55,004 nucleotides of DNA, taken from contig JALUXP010000076.1 of NCBI GenBank assembly GCA_027013295.1, forward strand, positions 1 to 55,004, given 5' to 3'. The translations under genes were made by a program, and so were the position numbers. Source of the DNA: Sulfurimonas sp. GTDB taxonomy: Bacteria > Campylobacterota > Campylobacteria > Campylobacterales > Sulfurimonadaceae. Under the pieces are notes generated by a model. The model saw only the letters and a program-made list of their open reading frames with translations, did no database searches and was not told the origin of the DNA. Shown in pieces: positions 1 through 9,322 of the stretch (positions within the stretch are counted from its first letter, which is position 1; every line of letters starts with the position of its first letter).

Positions 1-1336
1 CAAAATAGTACAGATTGTCATATCTGTCTATGAAGACCGATGAGTTAACTTTAGCATAAAACTCTCTACCAACATACAACTGAGGTTCACGGTAAGATGA
101 AGCTACATCAAAGTAAACCTCTCTGCCATCACTAAGATAACCTTGAACCATCTTTGATGCACTACCATCTTTAAGCAACTTATCCTCATCATAAAGACCT
201 TGCATGATTTTTGTTGGTGAGGTATGGGCACTTGCTTGTGTATAAAACTTATCTTTGACTTTGATGAGTTTTGCAGGGGAAAAACTTTTTCTCACCTCTG
301 AAACGCTGCCATCTTTTTTATTGACTCTTATAAGATTAGATGCCCTAGAACCATTTTCATTCGTTAAGAAAAAGATCTCTTGTGCATCACTATTGAGCTT
401 TGTAAAAAACTGAGAGGAAGCGATAAGTTCCCCTTTTGCAAGAACCTGAGACTTTGCTAACTCCTTATACTTCTGTGCGTATCCTTCTAGCGAGTCTTCA
501 AAATCAACACCCGTTGCTTTTTTCATACTAGCATTAGTAAAAAATGGCCAGTACCAATCTTGAGAATGGTATCTAAAGTAAGCATCTATAGCGTTTAGTC
601 CATACTTTTGAGCCATATAAAGGTTATAGAATCCACCTTGAATATAGACTATCTCCCCGTAAGGAAACTTAAGCTTAGCATTATAAACCTCTGATGCTTT
701 TATGTTGCCTGCTTTAGCTTGTAAAATGGTTTGTGCTAAAAATCGTCCACTATAAAGCCTCCCACCATTACCATGCCAAGACTCATTGAGGACAGCATTT
801 CCCTCAAGCATAAAAGAGTTTTCAGTCAAGTTTGGCAAGATGAATGTTGGAACGATAAATGCCCCATTAGCAAATAGTTTATGTAATATTTGTGAAACCC
901 AAGAAGCTTTTACATTGTACTGATAATTGTGTGCAGTTTCATGATAGAGCAAGGTATCAAGCCATGAGATAGATGTAAAATAATCAATTTTACTTGTCCC
1001 TCCTACATAGTTTATCTGCCTATTGTTTGGCAACTGTGTAGAAAATCCATTTGCGATTTGATTGTGATTTGAGATGAGACCAACTGAGAGTTTTTCATCT
1101 AACTTCCATCCATAGAGCTTTTCATATTCTCTGTGTATAGAGGGTTCTACCTTTGCGGCATGTATTGCAAAAGGTAGGTTCTCTTTTGTGTAAACAATCT
1201 CAACATTTCCCTGTTTTTTTTTATAATACTTGTTGTCATTTGGAACAACTGCACCACCCACAAAACCTGATGGTGGGATAATCACTCCATAGACTAAAGT
1301 AAAACTGAAAATACCCATTAAAACTATTTTAAGCAA
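1..1336 (-). CDS. Secreted HExxH metallopeptidase-like protein (partial)
   Basis: The gene runs off the left edge, so only about the first 445 residues are visible. I start it at TTG 1336 rather than ATG 1318: a GAGGA ribosome site lies five bases upstream, and the longer N-terminus ([17 protein letters not shown]) is a better signal peptide because it includes a lysine. A zinc-site motif HETAH is at residues 132-136. The segment LEGNAVLNE, with Glu near residue 178, could supply a third zinc ligand as in gluzincin peptidases. The later part has short strand-like segments that may form a propeller, but I do not recognise the family. It overlaps the hemD stop by eight bases, which suggests translational coupling. 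The export and zinc site are inferred from motifs; substrate and activity are unknown. Confidence 0.6.
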   Translation of the reverse strand, partial: MLKIVLMGIFSFTLVYGVIIPPSGFVGGAVVPNDNKYYKKKQGNVEIVYTKENLPFAIHAAKVEPSIHREYEKLYGWKLDEKLSVGLISNHNQIANGFSTQLPNNRQINYVGGTSKIDYFTSISWLDTLLYHETAHNYQYNVKASWVSQILHKLFANGAFIVPTFILPNLTENSFMLEGNAVLNESWHGNGGRLYSGRFLAQTILQAKAGNIKASEVYNAKLKFPYGEIVYIQGGFYNLYMAQKYGLNAIDAYFRYHSQDWYWPFFTNASMKKATGVDFEDSLEGYAQKYKELAKSQVLAKGELIASSQFFTKLNSDAQEIFFLTNENGSRASNLIRVNKKDGSVSEVRKSFSPAKLIKVKDKFYTQASAHTSPTKIMQGLYDEDKLLKDGSASKMVQGYLSDGREVYFDVASSYREPQLYVGREFYAKVNSSVFIDRYDNLYYF

Positions 1337-1994
1337 CGAAGTCCTCGTTTGAAATTTTTATGCACTCTTCAATGGAACTTGTTTTTGCTAAAAGATAAGT
1401 TTGATCTTTTGGAAGATATTTTGCAGTTGTTTTACCTATCACCACAACTTTAGCATCTTTAGGGATGGTGTTATTTGTCAAAAAACACTGGATTGATGAG
1501 GGGGAGGTAAAGATGAGCGTAGATGCTTTTTCATGCAATTTAAAATCCAATATCTCCCCAGAGCATCGACTCTCATAGAGTATGACCTCATCCACTCCAA
1601 AACCATCACCTGCTATCTTTTTTGCTCTTAAATAAAGCCATTTTTTTTCTTTTGAATAGTTCCCGATAATCTTTTTAAGGTCACTCCCTATCCCACCACC
1701 AATCTCCAACACTTTACCACCCTTACTCTCGTAATACTCCTGTGTAAATCTTGAGATGCACAAAGCTGGGATATGGATATACTCCTCTTTTTCATAAAAA
1801 AGGAGTGCATCAACAGCTTTTTTTGAGGTTAAGATGAGGTAGTCATATTGTGAGAAATCTATCTTTGGTTGGAAAAAATCAAAATCAAGAGAGTTTATGT
1901 GGATGGCATCTGGATGGGGAGTTGCTGAAAACAAGTAAATATTCTGGTTCCCAAGCTGAGCTTGGGAACCAGTTGTGGTAGTATTTACTCCCAC
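1329..1994 (-). CDS. hemD: Uroporphyrinogen-III synthase
   Basis: HemD cyclises hydroxymethylbilane to uroporphyrinogen III in haem and sirohaem synthesis, in the cytoplasm. The body of the protein (from [12 protein letters not shown], then [15 protein letters not shown], then [12 protein letters not shown] near the C-terminus) follows the two-lobed HemD pattern; the family diverges fast, so recognition rests on these segments and on length. The start shown is GTG 1994, overlapping the guaA stop by 10 bases. The first ~17 residues ([16 protein letters not shown]) are atypical and are encoded by a perfect 14-bp-armed palindrome. The ancestral start was probably at or near NIYLF, where no ATG, GTG or TTG survives except TTG inside YLF. 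Function is fairly sure; the start is uncertain. Confidence 0.75.
   Translation of the reverse strand: MGVNTTTTGSQAQLGNQNIYLFSATPHPDAIHINSLDFDFFQPKIDFSQYDYLILTSKKAVDALLFYEKEEYIHIPALCISRFTQEYYESKGGKVLEIGGGIGSDLKKIIGNYSKEKKWLYLRAKKIAGDGFGVDEVILYESRCSGEILDFKLHEKASTLIFTSPSSIQCFLTNNTIPKDAKVVVIGKTTAKYLPKDQTYLLAKTSSIEECIKISNEDFVA
1944..1972. repeat. REP-like perfect palindrome inside the hemD start region
   Basis: The arms CTGGTTCCCAAGCT and AGCTTGGGAACCAG are exact reverse complements around a single central base. The sequence resembles the widespread family of dispersed palindromes with a GTTCCCA...TGGGAAC core. Two related elements lie at 49266-49298 and 49347-49399. This copy sits between guaA and the conserved part of hemD and is read through in the hemD frame if GTG 1994 is the start. 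Confidence 0.75.
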
Positions 1995-3523
1995 TCTATT
2001 GTAGCTGGTGGTTTAGATGATATGTCATAAACGACACGGTTGATTCCATCTACTTCATTGATAATTCTTCTTGAGATTCTTTCTAAAAGCTCATGAGGAA
2101 GATGTGCAAAAGTAGCGGTCATCCCATCAACAGCTTCTACAACTCTCACACAAACTGTATTGTCATAGGTGCGGTTATCACCCATAACTCCCACTGATTT
2201 TACATTGAGAAGTACAACAAAGGCTTGCCAAGTTTTTGCGTAGTGTCCACTCGCTTTAAGCTCTTCGAGTAAGATAACATCAGCCTCACGAAGCAGAGTC
2301 AAATCAGGCACATTGACATCACCCATAATTCTGATGGCTAAACCTGGTCCAGGAAATGGATGACGGTTTATCATACCCTCTGGAAGTCCAAGTTCAAGTC
2401 CGATTTTGCGAACCTCATCTTTAAAAAGCTCACGCAGTGGCTCGATCAGTTCAAAATCCATCCAATCAGGTAAGCCACCAACATTATGATGACTTTTTAT
2501 AACTTCAGAAGGTCCATTAACAGAGATGCTCTCGATAACATCAGGATAAAGAGTCCCCTGTGCTAAAAACTTGATACCATCATGTTTCTTCGCTTCTTTT
2601 TCAAACTCTTCTATGAAAGTATGCCCAATGATTTTCCTTTTCTTTTCTGGATCAGAAATACCTGCAAGTTTACCAAGAAAATTATCTACAGCATCCACTG
2701 TAATGAGTGGGGTTTTAAGGTTGATTTTAAATACCTCTTCAACCTGCTCTCTCTCACCTTTACGGAGTAAACCATTGTCAACAAAGACAGGGATAAGTTG
2801 ATCGCCGATCGCTTCATAAAGCATAGCAGCTACTACTGAGCTATCTACACCACCTGAGAGTCCACAAAGAACTTTAGCATCACCAACTTTTTGGCGAATC
2901 ATCTTAATCTGCTCTTTTAAGAAATGTTCCATCTTCCATTTTTCAGTAACACCACAAATGTTTTTTGCGAAGTTTCTGAGCATCAGGTAACCCTCTTCTG
3001 AGTGATTTACCTCTGGATGATACTGCATTGCATAGACACGCTTTTCTTCGTTTGCTATAGCTGCATAAGGTGAGTTTGAAGATGTAGCGATGGGAGAAAA
3101 ACCAACTGGGAGTTCATCTACTTTATCTGAATGAGACATCCATACGATGCGGTTATCTTCACAGTCTGCTAAAAGGGGAGAGTCGGTTTGGATCTTCAAC
3201 TCTGCTTTACCATACTCATGATGTAATGAACGAACAACACTTCCCCCAAAGTCCACAGCAATGCGTTGCATACCATAGCAAATACCTAAAACAGGGATAC
3301 CCATATTGTAGATCTCTTTATCTACTTCATACGCATCTTCACTATATACTGATGAGGGACCACCACTAAGTATAAGACCTTTAGGATTTTTTGCTCCAAT
3401 ATCTTTTGCGGAGGTATGGTAAGGAAGAATTTCACAATATATTTTATCTTCACGAAGTCTTCGTGCTATTAGTTGAGTATACTGTGAACCGAAGTCTAAA
3501 ACTATGATGCTAACATTGGTCAT
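1985..3523 (-). CDS. guaA: GMP synthase (glutamine-hydrolysing)
   Basis: Converts XMP to GMP using glutamine and ATP, the last step of guanine nucleotide synthesis. The class I glutamine amidotransferase domain comes first (residues ~5-195), with the nucleophile in GICYGMQ and a later catalytic His in QYHPEVNH. The ATP pyrophosphatase domain follows, with the P-loop SGGVDSS. The C-terminal dimerisation domain ends in the typical KPPATIEWE. At 512 residues it is full length. It is followed by hemD with a 10-base overlap, so the two are probably co-transcribed. The gene starts with ATG and looks intact. Confidence 0.97.
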   Translation of the reverse strand: MTNVSIIVLDFGSQYTQLIARRLREDKIYCEILPYHTSAKDIGAKNPKGLILSGGPSSVYSEDAYEVDKEIYNMGIPVLGICYGMQRIAVDFGGSVVRSLHHEYGKAELKIQTDSPLLADCEDNRIVWMSHSDKVDELPVGFSPIATSSNSPYAAIANEEKRVYAMQYHPEVNHSEEGYLMLRNFAKNICGVTEKWKMEHFLKEQIKMIRQKVGDAKVLCGLSGGVDSSVVAAMLYEAIGDQLIPVFVDNGLLRKGEREQVEEVFKINLKTPLITVDAVDNFLGKLAGISDPEKKRKIIGHTFIEEFEKEAKKHDGIKFLAQGTLYPDVIESISVNGPSEVIKSHHNVGGLPDWMDFELIEPLRELFKDEVRKIGLELGLPEGMINRHPFPGPGLAIRIMGDVNVPDLTLLREADVILLEELKASGHYAKTWQAFVVLLNVKSVGVMGDNRTYDNTVCVRVVEAVDGMTATFAHLPHELLERISRRIINEVDGINRVVYDISSKPPATIEWE

Positions 3524-3596
3524 ATAAATGCCTTTAAAAAAATAATATTAATTGTGTAACAATAGCAAAAAAAGATTAAGAATTAACCCCCTTGAA

Positions 3597-4967
3597 CTAA
3601 TAAAGCCCCATGATTTCAAACTGAACATACCAAATAGTGACAGAAACGATATAACCGATCAGGATGGTCCATGCATGTTTCATGTGTGAACCAAATGTGT
3701 AGATACCGTGAAGTTTCCCCATAACACCAACACCAGCAGCTGAGCCAAAGGAGATGAGACTTCCACCGACACCAGCTGTCATGGTAACGAGCATCCATTG
3801 TGCTAGATCCATATCTGGAGATGATTTTAAGATAGCACTCATAACAGGGACATTATCTACAATGGCTGAAAGGAAACCTACACCAATATTTGCTGTAGTC
3901 GCACCAAAAGCACCATAAAGTTCATGGACATACTCCAAGAAACCTAAAAAGTGAAGTGCTCCAACAGCTGAAAGGATACCAAAGAAGAAAAGCAAAGTAT
4001 CGTTTTCTACTTTTTGCATATTGACATAGATGTTAAATGAATTTTGTCCTGACTTGCTCAAATGGATAGCATACAGTTTTAGTACAGCCATACCAAACAT
4101 CATACCCCACATAGCTGGAAAATGGAAAAATTGATGCCCTAAAACTGCCATGATGATTGTAATTACACCTAAGTAAGCTACCCCCATACCACCATCCAAT
4201 ACTTTTGGCTTTTTTTCACTTGTTGCATCAAAAGGAGGTTGTCCTTTGGGAACACTTCTTGAAAGTAAAAAAGCTGTTACTAACCAACCAAGAACAGAAG
4301 CTGGAAAGAGATATAAGAAGTCAACAAATGCACCTTTGTTCGCTGTCCAAGCCATCAGTGTCGTAATATCACCAAAAGGGGACCAAGCACCACCTGCATT
4401 TGCTGCTACAACTATGTTAATAGCTCCTGGTACTAAAAACGCAAGATTTTTTTTGTCAATGGTAAAAAGTACTGTTGAGAGAATCAATGCTGTTGTTAAG
4501 TTGTCTGCTACAGGAGAGATAAAGAAAGCTAAAAGACCTGTTAACCAAAAAAGTTTTTTGTATGTATAGCCTTTTGAAACTAACTTGTATTTCATCAAGT
4601 CAAAAACACCTCGTTCAATCAAGGTCTCTATATATGTCATCGCTACAAGTAAAAAGAAAAATATCTCCGCTATCTCGAGGATGAGTCGCTCTAGCTCCTC
4701 ATGTAATAGATCTGGATTGAGACCATTGAATGCATAGTAAATCCCTATAAGCATAAACATAAATGTTCCAGCGAAAAGAGCTGGTTTTGCTTTGTTTATC
4801 TCATATTTATCCTCTGTTGCAATAAAATAATATGCTATTACAAATACAGCTAAACTTAACCATCCTACCCATGTAGTAGCAAGGTTCACTTCCTCCATAC
4901 TTGTGTTATGCCCTGAGGCAAATGCAACTAGACTTGTTATGCCAAGTAATGACAAAATTTTCAACAT
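3597..4967 (-). CDS. nhaD: Na+/H+ antiporter, NhaD type
   Basis: An inner-membrane protein of 456 residues with about 12 hydrophobic segments, expected to exchange sodium for protons in pH and salt homeostasis. An N-terminal hydrophobic segment is followed by a short periplasmic stretch (GHNTSMEE). The conserved core includes FFISPVADNLTTALIL, NAGGAWSPFGDITTLMAW and, near the C-terminus, AIVDNVPVMSAIL with its buried Asp-Asn pair, all typical of the NhaD branch of the ion transporter superfamily. It lies nine bases downstream of nadB on the same strand and may share its transcript. A second antiporter, of the NhaC type, is at 36845, which fits a marine or saline habitat. Confidence 0.9.
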   Translation of the reverse strand: MLKILSLLGITSLVAFASGHNTSMEEVNLATTWVGWLSLAVFVIAYYFIATEDKYEINKAKPALFAGTFMFMLIGIYYAFNGLNPDLLHEELERLILEIAEIFFFLLVAMTYIETLIERGVFDLMKYKLVSKGYTYKKLFWLTGLLAFFISPVADNLTTALILSTVLFTIDKKNLAFLVPGAINIVVAANAGGAWSPFGDITTLMAWTANKGAFVDFLYLFPASVLGWLVTAFLLSRSVPKGQPPFDATSEKKPKVLDGGMGVAYLGVITIIMAVLGHQFFHFPAMWGMMFGMAVLKLYAIHLSKSGQNSFNIYVNMQKVENDTLLFFFGILSAVGALHFLGFLEYVHELYGAFGATTANIGVGFLSAIVDNVPVMSAILKSSPDMDLAQWMLVTMTAGVGGSLISFGSAAGVGVMGKLHGIYTFGSHMKHAWTILIGYIVSVTIWYVQFEIMGLY

Positions 4968-4976
4968 TATCTCTCC

Positions 4977-6422
4977 CTAAATTCTTGTGTGTACACCTAT
5001 AGATTTTTCTCTTTTAATCGCAGCTTCGACTATCTCAAGAGCTGTGAATAAACGAAATTTCAATAGTTTACCAATTTTTTCATTTAAAAGAGCATTAATT
5101 TGTAATTTTGCCTCATTTAAACCATCTTTTGTTCTGATTATAGAAACATACTTCCACATAATCTTTCTAAGTTTGTTTTTTTTTGCCTTATCTTCTTTAA
5201 AGCTCATTATCTCATTATCTATGCTAAATTCAAGTATCTGTTTCCTCTCATCATGATGAAAATTAGCTGCTATATCTTTTACAGCTCGCAAGGCAAAGAC
5301 TAAACCTTCAAGCAAAGAGTTCGATGCAAGTCGGTTTGCTCCGTGAACCTTTGTAGAAGCGACCTCTCCAACGGCATAAAGATTTTTTATCCCGATTACC
5401 TTGGCATCTAAATCTGTTTTGATACCACCAATGGCATAATGAAAAGCAGGTGAAATCGGCACTCTTTGTTTTGGAACATCAAAACCTAAATCTTGTAAAT
5501 TTTTATAAATATTTGGAAATCTCTTTGTAAAGTATTCAAAATCAAAGTTTTGCATATTGAGATAGATTTTATAGTTTGTTTTTTGAGCGTATTCAAAGAT
5601 GCTCTTGCTCACCATATCTCTAGTAGCCAACTCACCTCGTTTATCATAATCAAACAAAAATCTTTTTCCATTCTCATCCTCAATTGTAGCACCCTCACCA
5701 CGAAGAGCTTCAGTTAAAAGTATTTTTTGAGCAAAAGCATTGTTGACAAATACTGTTGGATGAAACTGCATCATCTCCATCCGTTCAAGCTCTATACCTT
5801 TGATAATACAAAGACCTTGTATATCTGCACTAATAGTAGGAGCATTTGTCTGAAACTCATACAAAGAACCAACGCCACCACTTGCTATGATCACATTTTT
5901 TGCGTAGATATTTCTTAACTTTCGATGTTCTAAAACAGTGACACCATAGCATTCACTATCTTTTATGAGCAGGTCAACTACACGAGTATTTCCCAACATA
6001 GGATGTGGGTTTTGCTCCAACATAAAGTGATGCATATATCGCCCAGTAGCATCCCCACCTGCATGTAAAATTCTACTGTTTGAGTGTGCAGCTTCTTTTG
6101 TGTAGGCAAGGGAGCCGTCCTCATTGGTATCAAACTTAAACCCACGAGCTATAAAATCGTCTATCACCTTTTTTGATTCGTTTGATAACACTTTTACAGC
6201 CTCTTTATCACAGAGTCCAGCTCCAGCTTCAAGGGTATCTTTGATATGCAGAGGGATATCCTCTGCATCTTTGGCAAGGGCTATACCCCCTTGTGCATAG
6301 AAACTATTGCATTTAAAGGTCTCCCTTTTGTTGATAAGTAAAACTTTTTCATTTTGAGGAATGTTGACGGCAGCATAAAGCCCCGCAAGACCAGTTCCTA
6401 TTATTATTACATCATATTGCAC
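4977..6422 (-). CDS. nadB: L-aspartate oxidase
   Basis: An FAD enzyme that oxidises L-aspartate to iminoaspartate, which NadA uses for quinolinate and NAD synthesis. The Rossmann dinucleotide motif GTGLAGLYAA is at residues ~9-18. SFYAQGGIA and HAGGDATGR, the His-Arg region HGANRLASNSLLEGLVF, and the shortened C-terminal helical domain are family features. It separates from succinate dehydrogenase flavoproteins by overall length (481 residues) and the NadB-like active-site sequences, though it is shorter than E. coli NadB (540). nhaD follows nine bases downstream, and a small lipoprotein gene lies immediately upstream on the same strand. Confidence 0.9.
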   Translation of the reverse strand: MQYDVIIIGTGLAGLYAAVNIPQNEKVLLINKRETFKCNSFYAQGGIALAKDAEDIPLHIKDTLEAGAGLCDKEAVKVLSNESKKVIDDFIARGFKFDTNEDGSLAYTKEAAHSNSRILHAGGDATGRYMHHFMLEQNPHPMLGNTRVVDLLIKDSECYGVTVLEHRKLRNIYAKNVIIASGGVGSLYEFQTNAPTISADIQGLCIIKGIELERMEMMQFHPTVFVNNAFAQKILLTEALRGEGATIEDENGKRFLFDYDKRGELATRDMVSKSIFEYAQKTNYKIYLNMQNFDFEYFTKRFPNIYKNLQDLGFDVPKQRVPISPAFHYAIGGIKTDLDAKVIGIKNLYAVGEVASTKVHGANRLASNSLLEGLVFALRAVKDIAANFHHDERKQILEFSIDNEIMSFKEDKAKKNKLRKIMWKYVSIIRTKDGLNEAKLQINALLNEKIGKLLKFRLFTALEIVEAAIKREKSIGVHTRI

Positions 6423-6434
6423 AGATTTGTCTTT

Positions 6435-6557
6435 TCATTGTTTGTTCTTAAGATGAAACACTATATTTTTATCACCTTTTGGCGTTTTATCTTCATAATA
6501 TGGGTTTTTTTTCACACCACAACCAACTATGCTTAATAAAAATATGGCTATAATCAT
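6435..6557 (-). CDS. Small lipoprotein (40 aa), LptM/YifL-like
   Basis: A 40-residue protein with a short hydrophobic leader ending in the lipobox LSIVGC. The Cys is followed by GVKKNPYYEDKTPKGDKN, a pattern seen in tiny outer-membrane lipoproteins of the LptM (YifL) type, which help assemble the LPS translocon. I start it at ATG 6557, but an in-frame TTG at 6578 would give a more basic leader (LRRVFHKM...) and would overlap the start of the divergent gene. No clear ribosome site is visible for either. It stops 12 bases before nadB. The lipoprotein call is well supported by the lipobox; the LptM link is inference from size and composition. Confidence 0.6.
   Translation of the reverse strand: MIIAIFLLSIVGCGVKKNPYYEDKTPKGDKNIVFHLKNKQ
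6549..6554 (+). promoter_or_regulatory. -10 element (TATAAT) for the dciA-like gene
   Basis: A perfect TATAAT ends six bases before ATG 6561 and is preceded by a T-tract (about 6505-6513), as is common for epsilonproteobacterial sigma-70 promoters. Transcription would begin at or next to the A of the start codon, and no ribosome site is visible, so the mRNA may be leaderless. Confidence 0.45.
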
Positions 6558-6560
6558 CTT

Positions 6561-7010
6561 ATGAAAAACGCGTCGCAAATTATTGGTATTATCCATACTT
6601 ATCCTCAATTTTCTAAACTCAATAAAGTGAAGTGTATCAAAAAGATACAGTCTTTATTGGTCTCTCCAGTTCAGAAGATGATAAAATTCGCTTATTTTAA
6701 GGATAGTACCTTGTATTTTGTATTTAATCACCCTGCTGGTAAACAAGAATTTGATAATAATATACAAAATATTAAAAACGCTTTAAATTTTGCACCTCCT
6801 AACGAATGTAAGGATATAAATATACAAGAGATAAGAGCTTTTGTGACGCATACACCAAAAAAAAAGACTCAAGAGGTATTAAAACCACAGCAACAAAACT
6901 ACACAGAGCGATCAAAAGGGGAATTTTCCATTGATATTAAAGATGAGAGACTTAGTAGCCTTGTAAAAAGCATTAGAGATATTATCAAAGAGAAAAATAC
7001 TAACAAATGA
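6561..7010 (+). CDS. dciA: DciA-like (DUF721) protein
   Basis: 149 residues resembling the short, divergent DUF721/DciA proteins of epsilonproteobacteria. DciA loads the replicative helicase DnaB in bacteria that lack DnaC. Visible hallmarks are the N-terminal helix region ([17 protein letters not shown]), the strand [23 protein letters not shown], and [21 protein letters not shown], followed by a hydrophilic, probably disordered tail. It overlaps uvrC by four bases (ATGA), so the two are coupled. Its start codon lies only three bases from the divergent lipoprotein ATG. Family assignment is moderately sure; the helicase-loading role is taken from the family. Confidence 0.65.
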   Translation: MKNASQIIGIIHTYPQFSKLNKVKCIKKIQSLLVSPVQKMIKFAYFKDSTLYFVFNHPAGKQEFDNNIQNIKNALNFAPPNECKDINIQEIRAFVTHTPKKKTQEVLKPQQQNYTERSKGEFSIDIKDERLSSLVKSIRDIIKEKNTNK

Positions 7011-8809
7011 CTTTACTAGAGACAATACAACAACTACCAAATTCTGCTGGAATTTATCAATATTTTGATAAACATGGGCATTTACTCTATGTAGGAAAAG
7101 CTAAAAATCTTAAAAATAGAGTAAAAAGTTATTTTCATTTTACCCCCCAGCTTAAACCAAATTCTCAACTCAGTCTGCGTATTACAAAGATGTTAGAACA
7201 AACTGTGAGTATGAACTACATAGTTGTCAACTCTGAGCATGATGCACTCATACTTGAGAACTCACTCATCAAACAGCTCAACCCAAAATACAATATCTTA
7301 CTTCGAGATGATAAGACATACCCTTATATCTACATAGACCACTCGATGCCTTACCCTCGTTTAGAGATCACAAGAAAAATTATCAAAGATAAGGATATTA
7401 CTTATTTTGGACCTTACTCTGTTGGGGCTAGGGATATTCTCAACTCTGTATACGAGATATGTCAACTTGTGCAAAAAAAAGGCTCGCTAAAATCTAAAAA
7501 ACTTTGTCTCTACCATCAGATAGGTCAATGTCTAGGACCATGTGAGATCCCCATCACCAAAGAGCGTTATCAAAAAGAGATAGACCTTGCTGTCTCCCTC
7601 ATTAAAAACAAAAAAAGACTCATCAAACTTCTCCAAGAGAAGATGCTTTTGTATGCAGAGGATTTACGCTTTGAAGAGGCTAAGGAGATTCGTGACAGAC
7701 TAGAAAGCATCGGTAAAAGTGAGATAAAAAGTGAGATAGATTTTGCCTCAACAGAGAACTATGACATCTTTACTGTAGCCCAAGATGAAAAACGACTTGT
7801 CGTACTCAAAATATTTATGCGGGAGGGGAAGATAATCTCTTCAAATCACAACTTTATTCAACTCAACGAGGGTTATGATAGGGATGAGGTATATAAACGA
7901 ACTCTGATGGAATATTATGCAGAAACTAGACCTCCTATCGTAGCACCTATATTGCTAGATGAGGAGTTTAGAGAGATAGAGATTTTACAAGAGCATCTCA
8001 GTAAAGTCTTTGGTAAAAAAGCACAAATCCTAGTTCCAAAAATGGGTAAGAAAAAACAACTTATAGAGCTTGCACTTTTAAATGCTCATGAACTACTTTC
8101 ACGAGATAAACAAACCAAAAATATCAAAATTCTCCAAGAGATTCAAGAACTTTGTCATTTAGAGAGAATCCCTATGAGGGTAGAATGTTTTGATAACTCT
8201 CACATCTCTGGTATGGCTACTGTAGGGGCTATGATATGCTATGACAATGATAAGTTTGATAAAAAATCTTATCGTCTTTACCATCTTCAAGCCAAAGATG
8301 AATACGCTCAGATGAGAGAAACACTCTCAAGAAGGGTAGAGAGTTTTGCTAAAAATCCACCACCTGATTTATGGGTACTTGATGGCGGGGCTACACTTTT
8401 AAAACTTGCCTTAGAGATACTAGAATCCCAAGGTGTCTTTTTAGATGTCATCGCCATTTCAAAAGAGAAAGTTGATGCTAAAGCACACCGTGCCAAAGGA
8501 AAAGCGAACGATATCATCTACACAAAAGACGCTGTTTTTAGACTTCAAAGTAGTGACAAAAGACTCCAATGGACACAAAATCTTAGAGATGAAGCACATC
8601 GATGTGCTATTGGTTTTCATAAAAAAACGAAACTAAAACTTGACCAAGAGAGTAAATTACTTTCTATTAAAGGCATTTCAGAGGCAAAAATCAAAAAACT
8701 ACTGAATCATTTTGGAACTTTTAAAGCCCTTAAATCGCTCTCTTTGGAAGAGATTAGTGAAGTTTTAAACAAAAAAGATGCAAATATCATAAAAATGCTA
8801 TACAACTAA
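7007..8809 (+). CDS. uvrC: Excinuclease ABC subunit C
   Basis: The nuclease subunit of UvrABC that cuts on both sides of bulky DNA lesions. At 600 residues it is full length. The GIY-YIG domain is at the N-terminus ([10 protein letters not shown]...[14 protein letters not shown], residues ~12-45) for the 3' cut. A UvrB-binding UVR segment ([18 protein letters not shown]) is near residue 205. The RNase H-like 5' nuclease domain contains [10 protein letters not shown] and WVLDGG, and a C-terminal helix-hairpin-helix ([20 protein letters not shown]) ends the protein. Its start overlaps the dciA-like stop by four bases. Confidence 0.96.
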   Translation: MTLLETIQQLPNSAGIYQYFDKHGHLLYVGKAKNLKNRVKSYFHFTPQLKPNSQLSLRITKMLEQTVSMNYIVVNSEHDALILENSLIKQLNPKYNILLRDDKTYPYIYIDHSMPYPRLEITRKIIKDKDITYFGPYSVGARDILNSVYEICQLVQKKGSLKSKKLCLYHQIGQCLGPCEIPITKERYQKEIDLAVSLIKNKKRLIKLLQEKMLLYAEDLRFEEAKEIRDRLESIGKSEIKSEIDFASTENYDIFTVAQDEKRLVVLKIFMREGKIISSNHNFIQLNEGYDRDEVYKRTLMEYYAETRPPIVAPILLDEEFREIEILQEHLSKVFGKKAQILVPKMGKKKQLIELALLNAHELLSRDKQTKNIKILQEIQELCHLERIPMRVECFDNSHISGMATVGAMICYDNDKFDKKSYRLYHLQAKDEYAQMRETLSRRVESFAKNPPPDLWVLDGGATLLKLALEILESQGVFLDVIAISKEKVDAKAHRAKGKANDIIYTKDAVFRLQSSDKRLQWTQNLRDEAHRCAIGFHKKTKLKLDQESKLLSIKGISEAKIKKLLNHFGTFKALKSLSLEEISEVLNKKDANIIKMLYN

Positions 8810-8898
8810 GTATTTTTTTGTTAGATTTATGCTAACATAAAATAAATTTTTGTTGTTAAAAGTTAAGTACTCATAATTATTTAATAAAGGGCTTAAGC

Positions 8899-9312
8899 AT
8901 GGACTTAGTTACTCCGATAGATGAAGAATACCTAGACGAAGAGAGAGTAAGCATCTCGCAATCTGATATAAATGGCAAAATAACTTATGTTAATAATGCC
9001 TTTTGCCAAACATGTGGCTATACGCAAGAAGAACTTCTTGGTTCAACATATCAAATGATCAAACACCCCTATATGCCAAATACTATATTTCAAAAAATGT
9101 GGAATACTATCAACGATGGTCAAGCATGGACAGGTCTTATACAAAATTTGAGAAAAGATGGAAAATATTATTGGGATGATTTAAGCATATTGCCCATAAA
9201 AGATGATATGGGTGAATTAACGGGCTATATCTCATGTGCTCGAGCAGCTTCAAGAAAAAATATTAAAGAAAATGAAGCGTTATACGAAAAAATACTCGCT
9301 TCAGAGAATTAG
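8899..9312 (+). CDS. Aer/CetB-like single PAS-domain protein
   Basis: 137 residues, essentially one PAS domain of the Aer type: ITYVNNAFCQTCGYTQEELLGS, then HPYMPNTIFQKMWNTINDGQAWTGLIQN, then KDGKYYWDDLSILPI. In E. coli Aer and Campylobacter CetB such a domain binds FAD and senses the redox state of the respiratory chain. Here the usual RHPDMP is KHPYMP, so the Arg and Asp linked to FAD binding in Aer are changed; cofactor binding is therefore uncertain. There is no membrane segment. It is the first gene of a four-gene cluster (PAS, HPt, hybrid kinase, receiver), 10 bases before the HPt gene, and could be the cytoplasmic sensor partner of the kinase at 10739. Confidence 0.8.
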   Translation: MDLVTPIDEEYLDEERVSISQSDINGKITYVNNAFCQTCGYTQEELLGSTYQMIKHPYMPNTIFQKMWNTINDGQAWTGLIQNLRKDGKYYWDDLSILPIKDDMGELTGYISCARAASRKNIKENEALYEKILASEN

Positions 9313-9322
9313 AGGGATATAA

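Noticed and set aside
4246-4569. Open reading frame antisense to the NhaD gene
   Set aside because: It mirrors a well-supported antiporter gene, has no ribosome site and no recognisable protein pattern.
8840-8890. Shared promoter motif (GTTAAGTA) upstream of both PAS genes (also near 16379)
   Set aside because: Only eight AT-rich bases match and the surrounding sequence differs; chance is likely.
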